Shown piece by piece: positions 25,422-34,327 of a DNA stretch of 34,336 bases. The translations under genes and the position numbers were made by a program. Under the pieces are notes generated by a model. That model saw only the letters and a program-made list of their open reading frames with translations. It searched no databases and was not told where the DNA came from. Origin of the DNA: Methylobacterium bullatum (GTDB lineage: Bacteria; Pseudomonadota; Alphaproteobacteria; Rhizobiales; Beijerinckiaceae). Where the stretch lies: NCBI RefSeq assembly GCF_014845095.1, contig NZ_NKUG01000037.1, forward strand, positions 1 through 34,336. Reading direction: 5' to 3'. Positions within the stretch are counted from its first letter, which is position 1. The number at the start of each line of letters is the position of its first letter.

Positions 25422-26669
25422 TCACTCTGCCGCGATCAGCACCCGGCCGTCATGTCCGGCGATCGTCACGTCGCGGAGCTCGCCCGGAGGCGTGTCGGCT
25501 GCTAGCCGCACCGGCGTGAACCCTTCCGTGCGTCCCATCCCGCCGCGCTCGGTGAGCACGCGGTGGGTCCGGCCGACCTCTCCCGCGAGATGCGCCGTCA
25601 AGGCTGCCGCTCCCGCGTCACGAAGGCGGGCGGCGCGCTCGCGGATCACGTCTCCGGCGACGGGAGGCATGCGCGCGGCCGGCGTGTCGGGGCGCGGTGA
25701 ATAGGGAAACACGTGGAGATGCGTCAGCCCGCATTCGGCCACGAGATCGAGGGAGCGGGTGAATTGCGCCTCGGTCTCGGTGGGAAAGCCGGCGATGAGG
25801 TCGGCCCCGAAGACGGCGCCCGAGCGAAGACGGCGCACGGCCTCGCAGAACCGGATCGCGTCGTCGCGGCCGTGCCGGCGCTTCATGCGCTTGAGGATCA
25901 GGTCGTCGCCGGCCTGCAGCGAGAGGTGGAAATGCGGCATCAGCCGGTTCTCGCCGGCAATCGCCTCCCAGAGAGCCGCGTCGGCCTCGATGGAATCGAT
26001 GGAGGACAGGCGCAGGCGCGCGAGATCCGGCACGTGGCGCAGGATCGCCTGGACCAATCGGCCGAGGCTCGACGGCTCCGAACAATCCCGGCCGTAGGCG
26101 GTGAGGTCGACCCCGGTGAGCACGACCTCGCGCCCGCCATGGTCGACGATTCGGCGGACCTGATCGACCGCGTCCGCCAGCGTGACGGAGCGGGAATTCC
26201 CCCGGCCGAAGGGGATGATGCAGAAGGTGCAGCGATGATCGCAGCCGTTCTGGACCGGAACGAAGGCGCGGGTATGCCCGGCCACAGAGGCGATCCGCGT
26301 CGGAGCGGCGTCGCGCGCGGCCATGATGTCGTCGATGGCGAGGCGCGGTCTGACATGCGTTGCGGGCAGCCAGGTCTCGGCCCTGGTCTTGGCGTCGTTG
26401 CCGACGATCCGCGCCACTTCCGGCATCGCCGAATAGGCGTCCGTCTCCACCTGAGCGCCGCAGCCGGTGACGACGATCTCGGCCCCCGGCCGCTCACGGG
26501 CGAGCTTGCGGATCGCCTTGCGGGCCTGGCGCCCGGCCTCCGCCGTGACGGCGCAGGTATTGACGAGGACGAGGTCGCCGCCCGTCCCCGCCGCCTCGGC
26601 GTGGCGGCGCATCACCTCGGATTCCACCGTGTTAAGGCGGCAGCCGAAGGTCAGGGTCTCCACCGCCAC
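25422..26669 (-). CDS. mtaB: tRNA t6A37 methylthiotransferase MtaB
   Basis: A 415-residue radical-SAM methylthiotransferase. Three N-terminal cluster cysteines are C10 (FGCRLN), C39 (NTCAVT) and C70 (TGCGAQ). The radical-SAM triad is C143/C147/C150 (NGCDHRCTFC). A TRAM-like tail is present. The FGCRLN signature and a length near 415 favour MtaB, which converts t6A to ms2t6A at tRNA position 37, over MiaB or RimO. The GTG start immediately follows the dapF stop with no gap, so the two are in one operon, as in many alphaproteobacteria. Confidence 0.94.
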   Translation of the reverse strand: MAVETLTFGCRLNTVESEVMRRHAEAAGTGGDLVLVNTCAVTAEAGRQARKAIRKLARERPGAEIVVTGCGAQVETDAYSAMPEVARIVGNDAKTRAETWLPATHVRPRLAIDDIMAARDAAPTRIASVAGHTRAFVPVQNGCDHRCTFCIIPFGRGNSRSVTLADAVDQVRRIVDHGGREVVLTGVDLTAYGRDCSEPSSLGRLVQAILRHVPDLARLRLSSIDSIEADAALWEAIAGENRLMPHFHLSLQAGDDLILKRMKRRHGRDDAIRFCEAVRRLRSGAVFGADLIAGFPTETEAQFTRSLDLVAECGLTHLHVFPYSPRPDTPAARMPPVAGDVIRERAARLRDAGAAALTAHLAGEVGRTHRVLTERGGMGRTEGFTPVRLAADTPPGELRDVTIAGHDGRVLIAAE

Positions 26670-27557
26670 TCAGTCCACCCGCGCGAAGAGCTCGGGGGAC
26701 AGGAACCCCTCCCATTCGAGGGCCACGGGGCCGGTCATCAGCACGTGGTCGTCGGCGCGCCACTCGATGACGAGGTCGCCGCCGGGGAGGCTCACCGTGG
26801 CGTGGCGGCCGAGCATGCGCAGGCGCGAGGCCGCCACCAGCGTGGCGCAGGCGGCGGTGCCACAGGCCAGCGTCAACCCGGCGCCGCGCTCCCAGACCCG
26901 GAGCTTGATCGTCTCCGGTCCCGTCACCTGCGCCAGGGAGATGTTGGCGCGCTCGGGAAAGATCGGGTGGTTCTCCAGCATCGGGCCGAAGCGGCCGAGG
27001 TCGTAGCCGTCGGGATCGCTTTCGATGAAGAACACCGCATGGGGGTTGCCCATGTTCACCGCCCCCGGCGAATGCAGGACGGGCGCGTCGATGGGACCGA
27101 TCTGCAGTTCGATCCGCCGCGTGTCGGGGAACGGCTCGGCCAGCGGGATCTCGTCCCACTTCAGGCGGGGGCGGCCCATGTCGACGGTGAAGGAGGCCTG
27201 CGCCTCGCGCTTCACGCCGACGAGCCCGGCCTTGGTCTCCAGGGTGAGGCGGCCGCTCTCGGCGGGGCGCGCCATGGCGGGGTCGTCCAGCATGGCGAAG
27301 GCGACGCAACGGGTGCCGTTGCCGCAGGCGCCGGATTCCGACCCGTCGGTATTGTAGATCCGCAGATAAGCATCCGTGCCGGGCTTGCGCGGATCGTGGA
27401 TGACCATGAGCTGGTCGAAGCCGGAGCGCGGGTGGCCGGCGATGGCGCGGGCCTCCTCGGCGCGCACGACCAGCTCCGTGCCGCGCAGGTCCAGCACCAC
27501 GATGGCGTTGCCCGCCCCGTGCATCTTCAGGAACCGACGGTTCTCGAGCCTCGTCAT
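26670..27557 (-). CDS. dapF: Diaminopimelate epimerase DapF
   Basis: A 295-residue epimerase converting LL- to meso-diaminopimelate for lysine and peptidoglycan synthesis. The two catalytic cysteines are C78 ([10 protein letters not shown]) and C232 (LACGTAACA). The N-terminal [15 protein letters not shown] and central MGNPHAVFF motifs are typical; the usual FxKMHGxGND has Ala in place of Asp. Length is normal. It is the first gene of a dapF-mtaB unit. Its promoter should lie in the 243-base spacer toward the next, divergent gene. Confidence 0.96.
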   Translation of the reverse strand: MTRLENRRFLKMHGAGNAIVVLDLRGTELVVRAEEARAIAGHPRSGFDQLMVIHDPRKPGTDAYLRIYNTDGSESGACGNGTRCVAFAMLDDPAMARPAESGRLTLETKAGLVGVKREAQASFTVDMGRPRLKWDEIPLAEPFPDTRRIELQIGPIDAPVLHSPGAVNMGNPHAVFFIESDPDGYDLGRFGPMLENHPIFPERANISLAQVTGPETIKLRVWERGAGLTLACGTAACATLVAASRLRMLGRHATVSLPGGDLVIEWRADDHVLMTGPVALEWEGFLSPELFARVD

Positions 27558-27800
27558 GAGCTTCTTTGGTTTCGTTGTCCGAACGGGGCATCCCGCATGC
27601 GCGGCCCCCGCATATAGGACAAAGCGCCGGGCCGCGCACGCGGGGTCCGCTCGGGGGAGCGTTGCACAAGGGACGCGCCCGTCACGTTCCTGCGCCCGAT
27701 GCGGGTTGGTGCCTCGCAGGAGGGCGGCTTCCTCCCTATTTTAGGGCTTCGCGATTCAGCCGTACGATTCGTCGCGGCGTGCGATCTCCGGAGCGTTGCC

Positions 27801-28505
27801 TTGACCCGTCATCGTCTATTGCCGCTCGTCAGCCTCGCCGCCGCTTTGGCCGTCTCCTCCGCGCTCGCGCAGCAGCCGGCCTCGCCCGCGACCTCCTCTC
27901 CGCTGCCGACCACGACGGCGCCCGATCCGGTCAATCCCGACGCGCCGTCCCGTCCGGTGCCGACCCAGGCCCTCCCCGCCGCGCCGGCACTCACGCCGGG
28001 TCCCTCGCGCCCGACCCTGGTGGAGACCCCCGGCGACGCCAACGACGTGGACGAGGTCTCCCTGCCGCCCAAACCCGCCGCGATCCTGGCGGGGCGGGCG
28101 AGCTGGGAGGAGGCGGTGCCGGCCCTGAAGGCGGCCTTCGTGAAGATCGAGGAGGCGCTGGCCAAGGACGGGATCACCCCCGCCGGCCGGCCGCTCGCGG
28201 TCTTCGCCAAGACCGACGATGACGGGTTCCAGTTCGAGGCGATGATCCCCATCGCCTCGATGCCGAACCCGAAGCCCGCCGAGACCGGCGGCCTCCGCTT
28301 CGGCACGACCCCCAGCGGCAAGGCCCTGCGCTTCCCGCACAAGGGCTCCTACGACGAGATCGACGGCACCTACGAGACCCTCACCGCCTATCTCGACGCC
28401 AAGGACGTGGTGGTCCAGGACCGGTTCATCGAGGAATACGTCACCGACCTGAACGACAAGGCGGACGAGAAGCTCGACGTGAACATCTACGCCCTGCCGA
28501 AATAG
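27801..28505 (+). CDS. Exported protein with GyrI-like (AraC effector-binding) domain
   Basis: From the TTG at 27801 (CGGAG 7 bases upstream) this is a 234-residue protein with a signal peptide (LTRHRLLPLVSLAAALAVSSALA), a Pro/Ala/Thr-rich linker (about 24-90) and a C-terminal GyrI-like domain (about 105-234). The domain shows AGRPLAVF, FEAMIPI, GKALRFPHKGSYDEIDGTYE and a final EEYVTDLND. GyrI-like domains bind small molecules and are usually cytoplasmic, so an exported one is unusual. The substrate is unknown. An in-frame ATG at 27699 would add 34 residues before the signal peptide and is less likely. It converges on the ABC exporter, 12 bases away. Confidence 0.83.
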   Translation: MTRHRLLPLVSLAAALAVSSALAQQPASPATSSPLPTTTAPDPVNPDAPSRPVPTQALPAAPALTPGPSRPTLVETPGDANDVDEVSLPPKPAAILAGRASWEEAVPALKAAFVKIEEALAKDGITPAGRPLAVFAKTDDDGFQFEAMIPIASMPNPKPAETGGLRFGTTPSGKALRFPHKGSYDEIDGTYETLTAYLDAKDVVVQDRFIEEYVTDLNDKADEKLDVNIYALPK

Positions 28506-28517
28506 GCGGATCGCCGC

Positions 28518-30173
28518 TCAGGCCGGCGGTGAGGCTTCCACGATCGCGCCGTTGTTCAGGTGGATCACCCGGTCGGCCGCATCGAAGTAGCGGTCGTCGT
28601 GGCTGATGACGATCAGGGTCCGGCCCTCACGCTTCAGGTCCGGCAGGAGCCGTGTGTAGAACAGGCGGCGGAAGGTGGGGTCCTGCTCCGCCGCCCACTC
28701 GTCGAGGACGAGGACCGGCCGTCCTTCGAGATTGGCCTGGACCAGGGCGAGGCGCTTCCTCTGCCCGGCCGAGAGATCGACGGTGGAGAAGGCCCCGTCC
28801 CGGATCGTCACCTTGTGGGCAAGATCGAGGGTCTCGAGATAGGCATCCGCCGCCGCCGGATCCGCCCCGGCGGGCAGGACGAGATCGTCGAACAGGTAAT
28901 AGTCGAAGAACACCGCCGAGAAATGCTGGCGGTAGGCGTCCCGCGTCTCGTCCGTCACCGGCGCTCCGTCGAGGAACAGGGTGCCGGTCTGTGGCGGATA
29001 CAGGCCGAGGATCAGCTTGATGAGGGTGGTCTTGCCCGAGCCGTTCTCGCCGACGATGAACAGGATCTCCCCCCGCCGTACGGTGAGGTCGATGGGGCCG
29101 AGGGTGAAGCCCGGCTTGCCCTCGGCGGCCGGGAAAGCGTGACTGACGCCGCGAAGCGCGATGTCACTGATCGCATGGGGCGTCCGTGCTTCCACCGATG
29201 CGAGCAGGTTCGGCTCCGAGACGGTGCGTCCGGCCGAGAATTCGGCGATGCGCTGGTAGGCTATCCGCGCCCGGCCGATCTCGGGCAGGATGGCGAGGAT
29301 GTAGGTGACCGGCAGCTCGATATAGAGCAGCACCAGGACAAAGCCGGAGAGGACGGCGTTGTCGATCCCGAATGTCGCCTTGCAGGTCACGATGGCCGCG
29401 ATCGTGGCGAACAGGGCCAGCTTCTTAGTCAGGTAGGAGAATTCGACGAGCGTGTTGGTCCTGAACCCGTTGCGGCGGAGCTCCTCGATGGAGGAGGCAA
29501 GGGCCCCGTCCCTCAGCCGCATCCGGCGCTCCCGGTTGAGCCGCAATTCCCTGCTGCCGTCGGTCAGGCTCTGGAAATGCTTCTGCATCGTGTCCGCCAG
29601 GGCGCGGCGCGTGCGGTAGCCGACCATGGCCCGGCGGCGCAGGATGTTCTCCACATAGCTGCCGAGGCCGAAGATCAGCAGGGTGATGGCGAAGAGCGGG
29701 GCTGACAGGGTGAGCATATAGACGAGGCAGCCGGCGGTGACGCCGCTATGGATGATCAGTCCCGACAGCATCGAGACCGTCGTCGACAGCGTGGCGGCAT
29801 CGGTGTTGAGCGAAGCGAGGACCTTGTGGCGGCCGATCTGCTCGATGCGGTCGATGGGCGCCGTGAGGATCATGTCGGCGAGATCGCGGCTGAGGCCGGC
29901 GCTGATGCGCCCGCTCGCCAGGGCGCTGCCGAGCCCGGACAGGAGGGACCCGCCCACGCCGAGGAGGACGAGGCCGAGGAAGACGGGAATGAAAGTCTCG
30001 GAAAGACCGCCTTCCGCATGGATGGCCGTGTTGACCTTGGCCAGCACCGTCGCCGTGGCGAGGCCGCTCAAGGCGCCGATCGCCGAGGAGGCGGCCACGA
30101 GCGGCCAGATCGGGCGCAGCAGGCGCATCGCGTCCTTGCCGAGCCCGCTCAGACGATTGTCCGGTCCCGCCAT
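28518..30173 (-). CDS. PvdE/SyrD-like cyclic peptide or siderophore ABC exporter
   Basis: A 551-residue fused ABC exporter: a six-helix membrane domain (about 20-310) and an ATPase domain (about 335-551). Walker A is GENGSGK381TT, the signature is DLSAGQRKRLAL (about 465-476) and Walker B is VLVLDEWAAEQDP. The DEWAAEQDP..RRLFY stretch and length near 550 are characteristic of the PvdE/SyrD/YojI group, which exports siderophore precursors or cyclic peptides across the inner membrane. No peptide synthetase, precursor peptide or siderophore gene is nearby, so its cargo is unknown. It faces the GyrI-like gene tail-to-tail. Confidence 0.9.
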   Translation of the reverse strand: MAGPDNRLSGLGKDAMRLLRPIWPLVAASSAIGALSGLATATVLAKVNTAIHAEGGLSETFIPVFLGLVLLGVGGSLLSGLGSALASGRISAGLSRDLADMILTAPIDRIEQIGRHKVLASLNTDAATLSTTVSMLSGLIIHSGVTAGCLVYMLTLSAPLFAITLLIFGLGSYVENILRRRAMVGYRTRRALADTMQKHFQSLTDGSRELRLNRERRMRLRDGALASSIEELRRNGFRTNTLVEFSYLTKKLALFATIAAIVTCKATFGIDNAVLSGFVLVLLYIELPVTYILAILPEIGRARIAYQRIAEFSAGRTVSEPNLLASVEARTPHAISDIALRGVSHAFPAAEGKPGFTLGPIDLTVRRGEILFIVGENGSGKTTLIKLILGLYPPQTGTLFLDGAPVTDETRDAYRQHFSAVFFDYYLFDDLVLPAGADPAAADAYLETLDLAHKVTIRDGAFSTVDLSAGQRKRLALVQANLEGRPVLVLDEWAAEQDPTFRRLFYTRLLPDLKREGRTLIVISHDDRYFDAADRVIHLNNGAIVEASPPA

Positions 30174-30521
30174 TCATCCCTCCGGCTCGGCCCTGTCGCT
30201 GGCCGCTGGGCAGGCGGATACGTCAGGAACGGGATGCGCCGAAATTCGAAACACGCAGGGCGTGTCTGCGGCGAGGCCGGCTTGTCGTCGCGGTGAGGAT
30301 GTGGAGAATGATCAAAGCGCCGCTTCGCGCCGGACTCAGAGTCGATCACCCGCCAGACACGATCATCCGAGCCGACCTCCTCATCCTGAGGTGCCGGAGC
30401 GTAGCGGAGGCCTCGAAGGAGCCCTCCAGTTCGCTCGGTTAGTTCTGGAGGCCTCCTTCGAGGCCGCTCCGCGGCACCTCAGGATGAGGTCAAGCCTTGG
30501 ACGGACATCTTAAACAGTCGC
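30174..30521. other. Intergenic region, 348 bases, holding a palindromic repeat
   Basis: No supported gene lies between the exporter start and the ogt stop. The exporter promoter (minus strand) should be in 30174-30374, but I see no clear boxes. The rest is occupied by the family 2 palindrome (30375-30490). Confidence 0.5.
30375..30490. repeat. Intergenic palindromic repeat, family 2 copy 2
   Basis: About 116 bases. The left arm (ACCTCCTCATCCTGAGGTGC to GAGCCCTCCAG) pairs imperfectly with the right arm (CTGGAGGCCTCC to CACCTCAGGATGAGGT) around a short loop (TTCGCTCGGTTAGTT). Each arm has its own short palindrome (CCTCATCCTGAGG and CCTCAGGATGAGG). It sits between the exporter start and the ogt stop, both on the minus strand. 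A degenerate relative lies at 8704-8816. Confidence 0.9.
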
Positions 30522-31034
30522 TCAGAGCAGGCTGAGCTGCTCCGAGACACGAGAGGTCGCCCCGCGCTCCAGGGCGAGCAGCCACTTCTTCGTATCGAGG
30601 CCGCCGGCGAACCCCGTGAGGCTGCCCGCCGCGCCGATGACGCGATGGCAGGGAACCACGATGGGCAGGGGGTTGGCACCGTTGGCGGCACCCACGGCCC
30701 GGCTGGCGCTCGGACGGCCGATCCGCCTGGCCAGCGCGCCGTAACTGATCGTCTCCCCCGGCGGGATGCAGGTGAGTTCCTCCCACACGGCGCGCTGGAA
30801 CGGCGTGCCGCGCGGATCGAGGTCGAGGTCGAACCGGGTGAGTCGGCCTTCGAAATAGGCGCTCAATTGCCGCCGGGCCTCGGCGAAGGCCGCGTCGTCC
30901 CGGTGCCAGTCCGCCCGGGGTGTCACCGCGCCCTTGCCGGTGGGAAAACCGATGCAACGCAGGCGCTCGTCCGCTCCCGCGAGAAGCAGCGCGCCGATGG
31001 GCGTGTCGAGGAACGTGTAGCGGGTGTCGGGCAT
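30522..31034 (-). CDS. ogt: Methylated-DNA--protein-cysteine methyltransferase
   Basis: A 170-residue suicide repair protein that removes methyl groups from O6-methylguanine. The acceptor is C129 in IVVPCHRV, with the helix-turn-helix segment GETISYGALARRIGRPSASRAVGAANGANP (about 93-122). The final GLDTKKWLLALE is typical. No Ada-type N-terminal domain is present, so it is the Ogt/AGT form. The start at 31034 gives normal family length; the frame is open to 31391, but that extension runs through a palindromic repeat and gcvP. Confidence 0.95.
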   Translation of the reverse strand: MPDTRYTFLDTPIGALLLAGADERLRCIGFPTGKGAVTPRADWHRDDAAFAEARRQLSAYFEGRLTRFDLDLDPRGTPFQRAVWEELTCIPPGETISYGALARRIGRPSASRAVGAANGANPLPIVVPCHRVIGAAGSLTGFAGGLDTKKWLLALERGATSRVSEQLSLL

Positions 31035-31116
31035 GGCGGATCGTCTCGGGCCGGTGGGTGCGCGCCTCGGGAGACCGCCCCCGCAGGTGTCCGCCATCCT
31101 ACACGGAGGGAAGCGG

Positions 31117-31266
31117 CCCTCCTCCCCAGCGGATCTCGGGCCTGCCCGAGATCCGTCGAGCTTGTGGGGAGGAGTTGGAGGTGGGGGTGGTTGGGTGACC
31201 CTCAGCTTGCGGAGGCCGGCGGAGCCACCCCCACTCCTAACCTCTCCCCACAAGGGGGAGAGGGAC
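31117..31266. repeat. Intergenic palindromic repeat, family 1 copy B (interrupted)
   Basis: Closely similar to copy A (25249-25367), including the central GGGTGACCCTCAGCTTGCGG stretch and the tail GCGCTCTGCC continuing to about 31304. Its left arm is interrupted at 31127/31161 by a 33-base insert. It lies between ogt and gcvP (both minus), probably in the gcvP 3' region. Confidence 0.9.
31128..31160. mobile_element. 33-bp palindromic insert nested in repeat copy B
   Basis: Removing these 33 bases restores copy A's uninterrupted arm exactly (CCCTCCTCCCC joined to CTTGTGGGG). The insert has an 11-bp perfect inverted repeat, CGGATCTCGGG and CCCGAGATCCG, around a CCTG loop (31130-31155), plus short flanks AG and TCGAG. 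No target-site duplication is obvious. It looks like a miniature element or hairpin insertion. Confidence 0.7.
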
Positions 31267-31326
31267 GCGCTCTGCCTGCACGAGCAGATGGGTGAAACCA
31301 GTAGGCTAGGAGGTGGAAGACCCGCC

Positions 31327-34173
31327 CTACTCCGCCGCCTCGCTATAGGCGTCCACCGGTGGGCAGGAGCAGACGAGGTTGCGGTCGCCATAGGCGTTGT
31401 CGACGCGGTTGATCGGCGGCCAGTACTTGTCCATCCGCAGGCTCCCCGACGGGAAGCACGCCGCCTCGCGGGAATAGGGCCGCTCCCACGGGCCGATCAG
31501 GTCCGCCACCGTGTGCGGCGCGTGTTTCAGCGGGTTGTTTGCCTTGTCCATCCGCCCCTCCTCGATGGCACGGATCTCTTCCCGGATCGCCAGCATGGCG
31601 TCGCAGAACCGGTCGATCTCGCCCTTGGTCTCGGATTCGGTCGGTTCGATCATCAGGGTGCCGGCCACCGGCCAGCTCATGGTCGGCGGGTGGAAGCCGC
31701 AATCGATCAGGCGCTTGGCGATGTCCTCGACGCCGATCCCGGCCGATTTCTGGAACGGCCGCACGTCGATGATGCATTCATGCGCCACGCGGCCCTGCGC
31801 CCCGGCATAGAGCACCGGGTAGGCACCCTTCAGGCGGCTCGCGATGTAATTGGCGTTGAGGATCGCCACGCGGGTGGCCTGGGTGAGGCCGCGCCCGCCC
31901 ATGAGCAGGCAGTAGCTCCACGAGATCGGCAGGATCGAGGCCGAGCCGTAGGGGGCGGCAGAGACCGCACCCTCCTCACCGCTGCGCGGGTCGGAGGGCA
32001 GGAACGGGATGAGATGCGCCTTGACGCCGATCGGCCCCATGCCGGGGCCGCCGCCGCCATGGGGGATGCAGAAGGTCTTGTGCAGGTTGAGGTGGCTGAC
32101 ATCGGCGCCGATATCGCCGGGGCGCGCGAGGCCCACCATGGCGTTGAGGTTGGCCCCGTCGAGATAGACCTGGCCGCCATGGGCATGGACGATGTCGCAG
32201 ATCTCGCGGACCCGAACCTCGAACACCCCATGGGTCGACGGATAGGTGATCATGCAGGCCGCGAGGTTTTCGCCGTGCAACTCGGCCTTCCGCGAAAAGT
32301 CCTCCACGTCGATGTTGCCGTGCTGGTCGGCGCCGACCACCACGACGCTCATGCCGCACATCTGCGCCGAGGCCGGGTTGGTGCCGTGCGCCGAGGAGGG
32401 GATGAGGCAGACCTTGCGGTGCCCCTCCCCGCGCGAGAGGTGGTAGGCCCGGATGGCGAGCAGCCCCGCATATTCCCCCTGCGCGCCGGAATTCGGCTGC
32501 ATCGAGATCGCGTCGTAGCCGGTGATCGCGCAGAGCTTGTCGGAGAAGTCGCGCAGGAGTTCCCGGTAGCCCTCCGCCTGATCCGCCGGGACGAAGGGGT
32601 GGATCTCCGAGAATTCCGGCCAGGAGATCGGCAGCATCTCGGCGGTGGCGTTGAGCTTCATCGTGCAGGAGCCGAGCGGGATCATCGCCCGGTCCAGCGC
32701 CAGGTCGCGGTCCGCGAGGCGGCGCATGTAGCGCGTCATCTCGCTCTCGGCCCGGTTCATGTGGAAGATCGGGTGGGTGAGATAGGCGGAGGTGCGCAAA
32801 TTCGCCTCCGGCAGGCGCTGGTTGGGCCAGGCCTCGTCGTAGGTGAGATGCTCGCCGCCGAAGGCGCGCCACACCGCCTGGACGATGTCGGGCCGGGTGC
32901 GCTCGTCGACGGTGATGCCGATGCGGTCCGAGCCCACTGTCCGCAGGTTGACGCCGTTCTTCACCGCGTTCTGCAGGATCAGCCCCTGGAAGGCGCCGAC
33001 CTCGACGGTGATCGTGTCGAAGAAGCCCTTCGGCTCCACGGTGAAGCCGAGACTCTCCAGGCCTTCGGCGAGACGCACCGCGTCGCGATGGACCCGCGCG
33101 GCGATGGCCTTCAATCCGCGTGGGCCGTGGAACACCGCGTACATGCCGGCGATCACCGCCAGCAGCACCTGCGCGGTGCAGATGTTCGACGTCGCCTTCT
33201 CGCGGCGGATATGCTGCTCGCGGGTCTGCAGGGCGAGGCGGTAGGCCCGGTTTCCCCTCGCATCGACGGAGACGCCCACGAGCCGGCCCGGCAGGGTGCG
33301 CTTATGCGCGTCGCGCGTCGACAGGTATGCGGCATGCGGCCCGCCATAGCCCATGGGCACGCCGTAGCGCTGCATGGAGCCGATGGCGATGTCGGCGCCC
33401 ATCTCGCCCGGCGGCTTCAGCAGGGTCAGCGCCAGGGGATCGGCGGCCATCACCGCCACGGCTCCGGCCTCGTGCAGGCGGGCGATGACCTCCGAGAAAT
33501 CGCGGATGGCGCCGCAGACGCCGGGATACTGAAAGATGGCGCCGAAGACCTCCGCCGGGTCGAGATCGGTCGACGGGTCGCCGGCGACGATGGTCCAGCC
33601 CAGCGGCGCGGCGCGGGTCTTCAGCACGGCGATGGTCTGGGGCAGGCATTCGCCGTCGACGAAGAAGGCGGTCTTGCCGTTGCGGGCGATGCGCGAGGCC
33701 ATGCCCATGGCCTCCGCCGCCGCCGTGGCCTCGTCGAGGAGCGAGGCATTGGCGATGTCGAGACCGGTGAGGTCGCAGACCAGGGTCTGGAAGTTCAGCA
33801 GCGCCTCGAGCCGGCCCTGGCTGATCTCCGGCTGGTAGGGCGAATAGGCCGTGTACCAGGCCGGGTTCTCGAAGATGTTGCGCTGGATCACCGGCGGCAT
33901 CGTGGTGCCGTGGTAGCCCTGGCCGATGAGCGAGACGAGAAGCCGGTTCTTATCGGCGATGCCGCGCATATGTTCGAGCACCCGGCGCTCGGTGAGCGAC
34001 GTGCCGAAATCGATGCGCTCTTCCTGGCGGATGTCCGGCGGCAGGGTCTCGTCCACGAGGCCGTGCAGGCTCGGTGCGCCGATCACCTCCAGCATCGCCG
34101 CGATCTCGGCGGTGGTCGGGCCGATATGGCGGCGATTGGCGAAATCGTAAGGGTCGTAGCGATCGTTTGGCAT
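31327..34173 (-). CDS. gcvP: Glycine dehydrogenase (decarboxylating), P protein
   Basis: A 948-residue fused alpha2-type P protein of the glycine cleavage system, which decarboxylates glycine with pyridoxal phosphate and passes the aminomethyl group to GcvH. The PLP lysine is K699 ([16 protein letters not shown]), and the N-terminal [14 protein letters not shown] and [14 protein letters not shown] segments are canonical. Length is normal for the single-chain form. gcvT and gcvH are expected upstream (beyond the right edge), in the usual gcvTHP order. A family 1 repeat starts 43 bases upstream of the ATG, so the gene may be transcribed through it. Confidence 0.97.
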   Translation of the reverse strand: MPNDRYDPYDFANRRHIGPTTAEIAAMLEVIGAPSLHGLVDETLPPDIRQEERIDFGTSLTERRVLEHMRGIADKNRLLVSLIGQGYHGTTMPPVIQRNIFENPAWYTAYSPYQPEISQGRLEALLNFQTLVCDLTGLDIANASLLDEATAAAEAMGMASRIARNGKTAFFVDGECLPQTIAVLKTRAAPLGWTIVAGDPSTDLDPAEVFGAIFQYPGVCGAIRDFSEVIARLHEAGAVAVMAADPLALTLLKPPGEMGADIAIGSMQRYGVPMGYGGPHAAYLSTRDAHKRTLPGRLVGVSVDARGNRAYRLALQTREQHIRREKATSNICTAQVLLAVIAGMYAVFHGPRGLKAIAARVHRDAVRLAEGLESLGFTVEPKGFFDTITVEVGAFQGLILQNAVKNGVNLRTVGSDRIGITVDERTRPDIVQAVWRAFGGEHLTYDEAWPNQRLPEANLRTSAYLTHPIFHMNRAESEMTRYMRRLADRDLALDRAMIPLGSCTMKLNATAEMLPISWPEFSEIHPFVPADQAEGYRELLRDFSDKLCAITGYDAISMQPNSGAQGEYAGLLAIRAYHLSRGEGHRKVCLIPSSAHGTNPASAQMCGMSVVVVGADQHGNIDVEDFSRKAELHGENLAACMITYPSTHGVFEVRVREICDIVHAHGGQVYLDGANLNAMVGLARPGDIGADVSHLNLHKTFCIPHGGGGPGMGPIGVKAHLIPFLPSDPRSGEEGAVSAAPYGSASILPISWSYCLLMGGRGLTQATRVAILNANYIASRLKGAYPVLYAGAQGRVAHECIIDVRPFQKSAGIGVEDIAKRLIDCGFHPPTMSWPVAGTLMIEPTESETKGEIDRFCDAMLAIREEIRAIEEGRMDKANNPLKHAPHTVADLIGPWERPYSREAACFPSGSLRMDKYWPPINRVDNAYGDRNLVCSCPPVDAYSEAAE

Positions 34174-34215
34174 GATGGGCCTCGCGTGCCGAAGTCTGAA
34201 GAATGTCGCGACGCA

Positions 34216-34327
34216 CCTCCCTACCCCTTGTGGGGAGGGATCGAGGGTGGGGGTGGTTCCGCCGGACTCCGCAGCGGGTCACCCAATCACCCCCACCTCC
34301 AACTCCTCCCCACAAGGGGGAGGAGGG
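34216..34327. repeat. Intergenic palindromic repeat, family 1 copy C (inverted)
   Basis: The reverse complement of this segment aligns with copy A over most of its length (CCCTCCTCCCCCTTGTGGGG, the GGAGTTGGAGGTGGGGGTG stretch, TTGGGTGACCC and the AACCACCCCCAC arm). It lies upstream of gcvP and only 9 bases from the window's right end, which suggests the assembly stopped in a multi-copy repeat. Confidence 0.88.

Noticed and set aside
25249..31304. CRISPR array formed by the repeated GGTGGGGGTGG segments
   Set aside because: The repeats are about 6 and 3 kb apart and palindromic, with no regular spacers and no cas genes.
31035..31391. Upstream extension of ogt
   Set aside because: It would translate through a palindromic repeat and overlap gcvP; 170 residues from 31034 is the normal Ogt length.
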